This document shows, piece by piece, positions 8,456 to 15,334 of a stretch of DNA of 38,486 nucleotides. The DNA comes from Malaciobacter halophilus (GTDB taxonomy: Bacteria > Campylobacterota > Campylobacteria > Campylobacterales > Arcobacteraceae). The number at the start of each line of letters is the position of its first letter. Position 1 is the stretch's first letter. Position numbers and translations under genes: made by a program. Under the pieces are notes generated by a model, which was not told where the DNA came from, searched no databases, and worked only from the letters and a program-made list of their open reading frames with translations. The stretch lies in assembly GCF_002837275.1 (NCBI RefSeq), contig NZ_NXIF01000004.1, positions 1-38,486 of the forward strand, in the 5' to 3' direction.

Positions 8456-10047
8456 TGTTTAAAAAAATACTTTCATACTTTGATAACTTTAATTTTGCAC
8501 TAAAAACAAATATTTTAATTTTTATTATTTCAGGAGGAATGTTAAGTATTGTTGTACTATCTCTTATGTCGACTTTTTCTATTAAATATGATTTTGACAA
8601 ACTTTATGAACAAAGAACAAAACCATTAATAAAACTAGAGAATATAAAAGATACTTACACAGTAAATATTCAAGATACATTATATGATATTGAGAATAAA
8701 AGCATAACATATGAACAAGCAACAGAAGTAATCAATCTAGCCTTACAATTAGTTGAAACAAACTGGAAAGAGTATAAACGCTCAAACGAAGTTAAACAGC
8801 CTGCTATTTATATTGGTGATATTATAAAAAAGTTTTTAGTAACACAACAACAATATTATAAAAATGAGACTTTACATAAAAGTATTTCTGAAAATATTGA
8901 TAAAAAGATGTTAAATATAAATGCAAGACTTCATAACTTAGAGATTGCTAATCATAATAAAAACCTATCTAAAGAGTTTGCAAAACTTCATCTTGAAATC
9001 AATGCAATAAATATCTATATTACAAGTTTAATTAACTATGATTTAACACTTGCATTAAATGAAAAAAGAGATACAGAACAAGTTTTTGAAGTAATTATAG
9101 CAGTTTCTATGTTCTCAATAGTTTTAATTTTCCTATTTTCAGTAATTTTATCTGTTCTTTTGATTAATCACTTTAAAAGATTACATAAACTTCTTGAAGC
9201 AAAAGTAGAAAGTAAAACAAGAGAGCTTGTTGAACTAAATAACTCACTTGAAAAAAGAGTAGTACAAGAGGTTAAAAACAATAGAAAAAAAGATATTATT
9301 ATGTTTCAGCAAGCAAGGCTTGCTAGTTTAGGTGAAATGCTTAATAATATTGCCCACCAATGGAGACAACCACTTGGTTCAATTACTATGATAATACAAA
9401 GTTTTCAAACTAAAATGCAACTTGGAAAATTAACAGATGAGTTTATTGACGATAAAGTAAATGATGCTTTATTTTTAGCTGAAAATATGTCAAATACACT
9501 TGATGATTTCAAAAACTTCTTTTCTCCTGATAAAACAAAAAAAGAGTTTGGTATAAAAGAGTGCCTTGAACACTCTTTTGAATTATCAAAATATGCTTTA
9601 GAAAAAGCAAGTATAAAAACTTATTTAACCATAAAAAAAGATATAAAAATAAATAGTTATTACAATGAATTATCCCATGTATTTTTAAATTTGATAAATA
9701 ACTCTAAAGACGCTTTATGCACAAATGTAAATAAAAATGATAGAATTATCAAAGTTATTGTAAAACAGTATAAAGATGATGTAGTAATTAATTTTATTGA
9801 TAATGGTGGAGGAATACCCCAAGATATTGCTCCAAAAATCTTTGAGCCATATTATACTACTAAATATAAAAGTGCTGGTACAGGAATTGGACTTTATATG
9901 TCTAAACAGATTGTTGAAAAACATATGTATGGTTCAATATACCAAAAAAATATAATTCATAAAATAGATAAAATAAACAACTATCATTGTAGTCTATTTA
10001 TCATAAAAATACCAATTTTAGAAGAAGAGGAAAACCATGAAAAATAG
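8455..10047 (+). CDS. Membrane sensor histidine kinase
   Basis: 530 residues: transmembrane segment about 19-42, a helical periplasmic domain of about 165 residues (four-helix-bundle-like), a second transmembrane segment about 213-240, a coiled coil to about 285, then the kinase core. The H-box is LGEMLNNIAHQWRQPL with phospho-acceptor H301. The N-box is in HVFLNLINNSKDAL, the G1 box is DNGGGIP and the G2 box GTGIGLYMSK. All catalytic elements look intact. The gene starts inside the stop of the binding-protein gene and overlaps the response regulator gene by 11 bases, making a three-part sensing unit. Confidence 0.93.
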   Translation: MFKKILSYFDNFNFALKTNILIFIISGGMLSIVVLSLMSTFSIKYDFDKLYEQRTKPLIKLENIKDTYTVNIQDTLYDIENKSITYEQATEVINLALQLVETNWKEYKRSNEVKQPAIYIGDIIKKFLVTQQQYYKNETLHKSISENIDKKMLNINARLHNLEIANHNKNLSKEFAKLHLEINAINIYITSLINYDLTLALNEKRDTEQVFEVIIAVSMFSIVLIFLFSVILSVLLINHFKRLHKLLEAKVESKTRELVELNNSLEKRVVQEVKNNRKKDIIMFQQARLASLGEMLNNIAHQWRQPLGSITMIIQSFQTKMQLGKLTDEFIDDKVNDALFLAENMSNTLDDFKNFFSPDKTKKEFGIKECLEHSFELSKYALEKASIKTYLTIKKDIKINSYYNELSHVFLNLINNSKDALCTNVNKNDRIIKVIVKQYKDDVVINFIDNGGGIPQDIAPKIFEPYYTTKYKSAGTGIGLYMSKQIVEKHMYGSIYQKNIIHKIDKINNYHCSLFIIKIPILEEEENHEK

Positions 10048-10702
10048 AGATTTAAATATATTAAACAAATTTAATATTTTATATCTTGAAGATGATGAAA
10101 ATCTACTAAAACATACAAAAGATGTACTTGAAGATTTTGTAAATAATATTTTTGCAGTAAAAACATCAAAAGAGGCTTTAGATATTTTAAAAAATAAAAA
10201 AGTTGATGTAATAATATCAGATATTTTACTTGAAAATGAAAATGGAATTGATTTTTTGAAACTAATTAAAGAACAAAAAGGAATATCAATTCCAACTATT
10301 TTAACCACTGCACATACAGATACAAAATATCTACTTGATGCAATTAAATTAAAAGTTGAAAACTATATAGTAAAACCAATAAATATAAAAGAGCTTTTAA
10401 ATACTTTACACGATATTTTACTTCCCGTAGTTCAAGAAAAACAAATAACAAGAAATAATCATGTAATAAGAACAATCTCAGCCATTACAGATAGTAAACA
10501 AGTTGATATAATCAAGTTTATAATAAATAGTCTTGATAATAATAATATTTTTTCAGCTTCATATAGTGATATTATGGAGCATATTAATATTTCCAAACCA
10601 ACTTTAATTAAACTTTTTAAAGAGTTAGCAGAAAAAAATATTTTAATAAAAATCCAACATAAAACATATAGATTTAATGAACAAGCATTAAAAGAGATTT
10701 AA
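10037..10702 (+). CDS. Response regulator with winged-helix output domain
   Basis: 221 residues. The receiver domain (about 10-130) has acidic pocket D19/D20, phospho-acceptor D62 in VIISDILL, a conserved T near 91 and K113 in YIVKPI. The C-terminal part (about 150-221) contains YSDIMEHINISKPTLIKLFKELAEKNIL, a helix-turn-helix or winged-helix reading head of a kind not typical of OmpR or NarL. It is the cognate partner of the kinase at 8455, with an 11-base gene overlap. Its targets are unknown. Its stop shares the bases TTAA with the stop of the convergent MerP-like gene. Confidence 0.9.
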   Translation: MKNRDLNILNKFNILYLEDDENLLKHTKDVLEDFVNNIFAVKTSKEALDILKNKKVDVIISDILLENENGIDFLKLIKEQKGISIPTILTTAHTDTKYLLDAIKLKVENYIVKPINIKELLNTLHDILLPVVQEKQITRNNHVIRTISAITDSKQVDIIKFIINSLDNNNIFSASYSDIMEHINISKPTLIKLFKELAEKNILIKIQHKTYRFNEQALKEI

Positions 10703-10962
10703 GGTTTTATAACCTTTGCTTCATAAGAAGTAGTTTTTATAGCATCTAAGATAGTTTTTATATCTGTCTTAGATTCATCAAAATTTACAGTTGCATTTTT
10801 AGTATTTAATTTTACACTAACTTTATTTACTCCTTTAACTTTTTTAATGGCTTTTTTTACCATAGTTGTACATAAAGGACAATGCATCTGTTCAACTTTA
10901 ATAACAATTTCTTTAGCAAAAATACTTGAAGATAAAAATAGTAATAACAGTAATTTTTTCAT
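10699..10962 (-). CDS. Periplasmic heavy-metal-associated (MerP-like) protein
   Basis: 87 residues: signal peptide (1-16, ending SIFA) and one HMA domain. The metal-binding loop is MHCPLC (C28, C31), preceded by a beta strand IVIKVEQ and followed by KGVNKVSVKLNTKNATVNF, the usual ferredoxin-like fold. It would bind a soft metal ion in the periplasm and hand it to the MerT-like protein encoded 8 bases upstream. No merA or merR is present in the window, so the metal may be copper, zinc or other rather than mercury. Confidence 0.87.
   Translation of the reverse strand: MKKLLLLLFLSSSIFAKEIVIKVEQMHCPLCTTMVKKAIKKVKGVNKVSVKLNTKNATVNFDESKTDIKTILDAIKTTSYEAKVIKP
10701..10716. terminator. Short hairpin at the convergent stops
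   Basis: AAGGTT-TTAT-AACCTT: a 6-bp stem with a 4-base loop exactly where the response-regulator and MerP-like genes end tail to tail. It may terminate both transcripts, although it is short. Confidence 0.35.
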
Positions 10963-10970
10963 AACAAACC

Positions 10971-11288
10971 CTAATCTATAAAATATACTGAAAACTCAGG
11001 ATAAAAAAGAAGTACAAAAAAAACCATAATTAAAGATAAAAAAGTAACAACAAGTTTTGTTTTATTTGTACAAGTACAACTTACTTTCATTTTACTTTTT
11101 TTATATGCTAAAAAAAGAAGTATAAAAGTTAAGATTGCAAAAGGAACTCTTAAATAATCAAATTGAGTCAAAAAGGATAAACTTCCAACGCTTACTCCAA
11201 AAAATAAAAATAAAAAAGCTGGCAAGCAACAAAGAGTAGATAGTACAGCAGTTATAACTGCTGATACTAATAAACTTATACTTTTCAT
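10971..11288 (-). CDS. MerT-like inner-membrane metal transporter
   Basis: 105 residues with three hydrophobic segments (about 4-30, 45-62, 79-101). It has the two paired-cysteine sites typical of MerT: adjacent C20-C21 in the first membrane helix (STLCCLPAF), and C71/C73 in the loop between helices 2 and 3. In MerT the first pair takes the ion from MerP and the second releases it to the cytoplasm. Its start overlaps the stop of the transglutaminase gene by four bases. The actual metal is not known; mercury resistance is not supported because merA and merR are absent. Confidence 0.8.
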   Translation of the reverse strand: MKSISLLVSAVITAVLSTLCCLPAFLFLFFGVSVGSLSFLTQFDYLRVPFAILTFILLFLAYKKSKMKVSCTCTNKTKLVVTFLSLIMVFFVLLFYPEFSVYFID

Positions 11289-12382
11289 ATAATCTCTTGA
11301 GAGCTATACTTATATCCAAACTCTTTTGGATTATAGTAATTTAATACATCTTCATCCATCTCTGCATATGGATACCCTAGCATATTTAATGGATATTGAG
11401 CTGGTTTAGGATTTAATACAAAATCTCTTGCATAATTAAATGCCGCCCAATTCATTTCCCAGTTACCAAAAAAGTATTTTCTTAAATCTTTAATCTTTTT
11501 ATCATTATTTGTAAGATTTTCTTGTTTTCTAACTTTCGTAACATCTGCTGGATCAGCTGGAATCCATCCTGCTCCATCAACATAAAACTCTGTTCTACAA
11601 TGTTGTCCACCAGTAATTTTTGCAAAACCTTTCTCATCTGCTTTTCCACAAGATTTAGAAATCATAGATTTACCTAGTCTAATCCCAAATATTTCCCTTG
11701 CTGGAATACCTGCGTTTCTTAATAAAGCAACAAATACAGAACTTACATCTGTACACTTTCCACCAAATAGTTTTTTCTCAATAATTCTACTTGCATCACC
11801 AACACCACAACCTATAACACTCTCATCTCTATACATATTTTCAACTGTCCAATCATATATAGCTTGTGCTTTATCTAGCTGTGTTTTTGAATTTTTTGTA
11901 AGATTATTTGCAAATTGAGTTAATGTTTTAGTAACAGGAGTATGAGTAGTTCCTTTTAAAAACTGTTTTACATCTTCTGGAAAATTTGTACTATTTGTAG
12001 CTTTTGAAAGATTTGCAGTTCTTTCTTGCATAATAATATCAAAAGTAACAACTATTTTTCTTGATTTAGAGTTTTTATTCCATTTTGCATATAAAAGTTT
12101 TGTATTATATGGATTATTATTTGAAATAAAAGCCTCATCAAAGTTTCCGTCATAAGATATTTTTAATACTTTTTGATAAGTTGAATCCAAAGGAAGTGGT
12201 ATCCAAAGTCTTGCGATTTGGTCATTTGCTTCTAAGTCATAACTATTTGTAACTGTAAATTTTCTTGGCTTTTTTGTGATACCAAATGGATTACTTTTTG
12301 TATTAGATAATACAATTGAAGGTGTAACTGCCATAGTAGTTCCAACTACTGCAGCACTTTTAAGGAATGTTCTTCTTTGCAT
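11285..12382 (-). CDS. Tat-exported transglutaminase-like protein
   Basis: 365 residues with a twin-arginine signal (QRRTFLKSA, residues 2-10) and a transglutaminase-like cysteine protease fold. The likely catalytic triad is C210 in LFGGKCTDVSS, H261 in GGQHCRTEFYVDG and D277 in WIPADPAD. The N-terminal half (about 40-140) looks like the beta-rich domain that precedes the core in bacterial members. Extra cysteines (C192, C245, C262) sit close to the active site. Substrate is unknown; bacterial members include peptidases and amidases. It heads an operon with the MerT- and MerP-like genes (ATGA overlap), an unusual partnership. Tat export means it folds, perhaps with a metal, before leaving the cytoplasm. 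Confidence 0.85.
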   Translation of the reverse strand: MQRRTFLKSAAVVGTTMAVTPSIVLSNTKSNPFGITKKPRKFTVTNSYDLEANDQIARLWIPLPLDSTYQKVLKISYDGNFDEAFISNNNPYNTKLLYAKWNKNSKSRKIVVTFDIIMQERTANLSKATNSTNFPEDVKQFLKGTTHTPVTKTLTQFANNLTKNSKTQLDKAQAIYDWTVENMYRDESVIGCGVGDASRIIEKKLFGGKCTDVSSVFVALLRNAGIPAREIFGIRLGKSMISKSCGKADEKGFAKITGGQHCRTEFYVDGAGWIPADPADVTKVRKQENLTNNDKKIKDLRKYFFGNWEMNWAAFNYARDFVLNPKPAQYPLNMLGYPYAEMDEDVLNYYNPKEFGYKYSSQEII

Positions 12383-12451
12383 ATTTTAATGCCTCTTTTA
12401 ATGAAATAGCTCATTATTTAAGAGATAAAGCAAGTTCTATACTTTAAATCA

Positions 12452-12466
12452 ACCATAACCTATGGT
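12452..12466. promoter_or_regulatory. Dyad upstream of the transglutaminase-MerT-MerP operon
   Basis: ACCATA-ACC-TATGGT, flanked at distance by AAGTTC (12432-12437) and GAACTT (12470-12475). It lies about 70 bases before the operon start. The ACC...GGT symmetry is of the kind bound by MerR-family metal regulators, though promoter spacing is not clear enough to assign one. Confidence 0.35.
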
Positions 12467-12519
12467 CTTGAACTTTATTTAATACAAAATAATATTAAAG
12501 TGTATATAAAACCTACCTT

Positions 12520-12543
12520 AACAGTAAATTTTTTTTTACTGTT
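12520..12543. repeat. Inverted repeat AACAGTAAA-T6-TTTACTGTT
   Basis: A 9-bp perfect stem with a 6-T loop in the gap before selD and the divergent operon. It could be an operator for either direction; it contains TTTAC/GTAAA as do the sites at 7150-7275. Confidence 0.35.
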
Positions 12544-12553
12544 TTATGATTTA

Positions 12554-12582
12554 TTCAAGTTTAACATGATAAAAAGTACAAT
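12554..12582 (+). promoter_or_regulatory. Probable selD promoter
   Basis: TTCAAG (12554-12559), 17 bases, TACAAT (12577-12582), 37 bases before the selD ATG. The spacing is right for a sigma-70 promoter, but the -35 match is weak. Confidence 0.4.
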
Positions 12583-12619
12583 GTTTTTTTAATATTTATA
12601 AAATTTTTTAAGGAAAATA

Positions 12620-13657
12620 ATGAATAATGAATATCAACTAACAAAATTCGTTAGAGCTGCTGGTTGAGCTGCAAAAATGGGTCCGGGGGACTTAAAACAA
12701 ACAATTTGCAACTTAAACCCAGATGATAGCAGAGTTTTAGTAGGATTTGATACAAGTGAAGATGCAAGTGTATACCAAATAAATGAATCACAAGCAATAG
12801 TGCAAACACTTGATTTTATTACACCAGTTGTTGATGACCCATATATTTATGGACAAATAGCAGCTGCAAACTCACTAAGTGATGTATTTGCAATGGGTGC
12901 AGAAGTAAAAACTGCATTAAATATTGTAGGATTTGATAGAAAAAATCTTTCAACTGAAGCTTTAGCTGAGATATTAAATGGTGGAAATGAAAAAATAAAA
13001 GAGTGTGGAGGAGTTTTACTTGGTGGACACACTATTGAGTCACCTGAAATGTATTATGGATTAAGTGTTACAGGGATGATACATCCAAATGAAATTGTAC
13101 GAAATAATGGTGCAAAAATTGGTGATGTACTAGTTCTTACTAAACCTATTGGAATGGGAATTTTAACAACAGCTATTAAAAGAGACCTATTACCAATGGA
13201 TATGATGAAAACATGTAGTGAAATAATGGCAGCATTAAACTATCTACCATCAAAAATAATGAAAAAATATAGAGTAAATTCTTGTACAGATATTACTGGA
13301 TTTGGACTATTAGGTCATGCATTAGAGTGTGTAAATGATTTGGTAACTTTTAGTTTAGATTGCAAATCTATTCCTGTATTAAATGAAGTAGTAGAACTAT
13401 CTGAAAAAGATGTAGTTCCAGGAGGAACTAAAAAAAATCTAAAATATATAGAAGATAAAGTATCTTTTATGAGTAGTGTAGCAAACTATTGCAAACTAGT
13501 TTTAAGTGATGCTCAAACATCAGGTGGATTGCTAATTGCCATGAATAAAGATGATGCAAAAGAGTATATCAAAGAGATTGAAGAGATTACATTAGGTCAT
13601 GCAAGTATTATTGGTGAAGTAATACCTAAAGGCGCAAAAGATATTATCGTTCATTAA
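12620..13657 (+). CDS. selD: Selenide, water dikinase, itself a selenoprotein (UGA at 12665-12667)
   Basis: 345 residues when the in-frame TGA at codon 16 is read as selenocysteine. The sequence VRAAG-U-AAKMGPGDL matches the SelD active site, where Sec or Cys sits before the catalytic Lys (here K19). Downstream are LVGFDTSEDASVY (ATP/metal site), GGHTIESPEMYYGLSVTG and TDITGFGLLGH, all typical of SelD. It makes selenophosphate from selenide and ATP, the selenium donor for SelA and thus for FdhA. The start at 12620 follows AAGGA with good spacing; a start at 12677 would remove the active site. A strong terminator follows the stop. It needs its own product pathway to be translated, a positive feedback known for selenoprotein SelDs. 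Confidence 0.95.
12665..12693 (+). promoter_or_regulatory. bSECIS element of selD
   Basis: After the UGA (12665-12667) and 11 bases comes GGGTCC (12679-12684), loop GGG, then GGACTT (12688-12693): six pairs, two of them G-U. This GC-rich patch stands out in an AT-rich gene, which fits a conserved RNA structure for SelB. Confidence 0.72.
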
Positions 13658-13690
13658 AAGTGCTTTTGCACTTTTAATGCTTTTTAAAAC
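13654..13690 (+). terminator. Terminator after selD
   Basis: TTAAAAGTGC (13654-13663), loop TTTT, GCACTTTTAA (13668-13677): a perfect 10-bp stem overlapping the selD stop, followed by a T-rich stretch. Confidence 0.8.
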
Positions 13691-13836
13691 CTCATTTAAT
13701 ATAAAAAACTAGTAAAATAGTTTTTACCTAAATTAAGCTTTATAGTATTTAGCATAAGATATAATCTTAGAAAATAATTTAATTATGATTTTTATTTAGT
13801 AAAAGTTAAAAAATAAATTTAATTTTGGGAAAGTTT

Positions 13837-13934
13837 TGGCGAGAAGGTGTAGGAATCGAACCTACCTCCAGACTAACACTAGCCCAGACATCGGGGTTGA
13901 AGCCCGTGGCGTCCACCAGGAACACATACCTCCC
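13837..13934 (-). tRNA. selC: tRNA-Sec (UCA anticodon)
   Basis: A 98-base minus-strand RNA gene with the encoded CCA end at 13839-13837. The anticodon loop CUUCAAC gives UCA, which reads UGA. Other seen parts: a 6-bp D stem GUGUUC/GGACGC, a long variable arm of nine pairs around a GUGU loop, and a T arm GUAGG-UUCGAUU-CCUAC. The acceptor stem GGGAGGU pairs with ACCUUCU over seven bases; the usual eighth pair would be U-C, so the outer end is odd. A tRNA this long with these arms can hardly be anything but selC. It lies antisense between selD and selA. A TACAAT/TATAGT promoter-like stretch (13947-13957) lies upstream. The rest of the 330-base selD-selA gap holds only the selD terminator and AT-rich sequence. 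Confidence 0.95.
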
Positions 13935-13946
13935 AAAAGATTTGAA

Positions 13947-13957
13947 ATTGTACTATA
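13947..13957 (-). promoter_or_regulatory. Putative selC -10 region
   Basis: On the minus strand TATAGT (13957-13952) runs into TACAAT (13952-13947), ending 12 bases before the mature tRNA 5' end. The stretch also lies about 30 bases before selA on the other strand, so the two promoters are back to back. Confidence 0.4.
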
Positions 13958-13987
13958 TAAAAATTTAAAATATACTAAAGGGTAAAG

Positions 13988-15334
13988 ATGAATCTACTAA
14001 AATCCATTCCAAAAGTTGATAAGTTTATCAAGCACAAGACTTTTGAAAACTACTCAAAAAAGCTAATAACAAAGCTTGCAAAAGAGAAGATAAATAGATT
14101 AAGAGAAGATATACTTTCAGAAAAAATAACAGAATTTAAAGAAGAAGATTTAGTTAAAAATATTATTAATGAGTATAAAAACATAACAAAACCTTCACTA
14201 CAAAATATCATTAATGCAACAGGAATAATTGTACATACAAACTTAGGAAGAAGCCTTATAAGTGAAAAAAGCTTTGAAAAAGTAAAAAAAGTAGCAAGTT
14301 CATATAACAATCTTGAATATAACTTAAAAGAAGGTAAAAGAGGTGAAAGATACTCTCATATAGTTAAAACCTTACAAAATCTTACAGGTTGTGAAGATGC
14401 TTTAGTTGTAAATAATAATGCAAGTGCAGTATTTTTAGTATTAAATACTTTTGCAAAAAACAAAGAAGCTGTTGTAAGTCGAGGTGAACTTGTAGAAATT
14501 GGTGGTAGTTTTAGAGTTCCAGAGGTTATGATACAAAGTGGTGCTTTACTAAAAGAGATTGGAACAACAAATAAAACTCACAAAAAAGATTATGAAAATG
14601 CTATAACTAGTAATACTTCAATATTGATGAAAGTTCATAAGTCAAACTACTCAATTGAAGGCTTTACAAGTGAAGTGGAATTAAAAGATATTATTGAAGT
14701 TGCAAAAGAAAAAAATGTAATTGATTACTTTGATATGGGAAGTGGTCATATGATTGACTTACCATATAATCTTGATACAAAAGAACCATCTATTTTAAAA
14801 ATTATGCAACACAAACCATCATTAATAAGCTTTTCAGGAGACAAACTTTTAGGAAGTGTACAAGCAGGAATAATAATAGGCAAAAAAGAGCTTATTGAAA
14901 AATTAAAAAAGAATCAACTATTAAGAATGCTAAGAGTAGATAAAATAACTTTATGTTTATTAGAAGAGCATTTAAACTCTTATTTAAAAAATGAATTAGA
15001 TGATATTCCTACTTTAAAGATGCTTCACACACCAATAGAAGAGTTAGAAAAAAGAGCTTTATATGTAAAAAATAGTTTAAATACTATTTGTAAATGTGAA
15101 GTAATCAAAAGTGAAACCTTAATAGGTGGAGGAACTACTCCAAATAGAAAAATCCCCTCTATTGCACTTACTTTAGAGTACAAAAATTATAAACCCAATA
15201 AAATAGAAAAACTTTTAAGGGATAATTGTTTAATCTCAAGAATAGAGAATGAAAAAGTTTTATTAGATTTTAGAAGTATACAAAAAAATGAACTAGATGA
15301 AATTATAGCAATAATAAAAAAGGTTTTTAAATGA
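13988..15334 (+). CDS. selA: L-seryl-tRNA(Sec) selenium transferase
   Basis: 448 residues, the usual SelA length. A PLP-dependent fold with INATGIIVHTNLGRSL near residue 75, NNNASAVFLVLNT near 143, and the Schiff-base lysine K286 in SFSGDKLLGSVQAG. It converts Ser-tRNA(Sec) to Sec-tRNA(Sec) with selenophosphate made by SelD. AAAGGG five bases before the ATG supports the start. The stop overlaps the selB start (ATGA), so selA and selB are one transcript. The tRNA substrate is encoded just upstream on the other strand. Confidence 0.97.
   Translation: MNLLKSIPKVDKFIKHKTFENYSKKLITKLAKEKINRLREDILSEKITEFKEEDLVKNIINEYKNITKPSLQNIINATGIIVHTNLGRSLISEKSFEKVKKVASSYNNLEYNLKEGKRGERYSHIVKTLQNLTGCEDALVVNNNASAVFLVLNTFAKNKEAVVSRGELVEIGGSFRVPEVMIQSGALLKEIGTTNKTHKKDYENAITSNTSILMKVHKSNYSIEGFTSEVELKDIIEVAKEKNVIDYFDMGSGHMIDLPYNLDTKEPSILKIMQHKPSLISFSGDKLLGSVQAGIIIGKKELIEKLKKNQLLRMLRVDKITLCLLEEHLNSYLKNELDDIPTLKMLHTPIEELEKRALYVKNSLNTICKCEVIKSETLIGGGTTPNRKIPSIALTLEYKNYKPNKIEKLLRDNCLISRIENEKVLLDFRSIQKNELDEIIAIIKKVFK

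Noticed and set aside
10699-12382. Mercury resistance operon
   Set aside because: No mercuric reductase, lyase or adjacent merR; only the transport-type genes are present.
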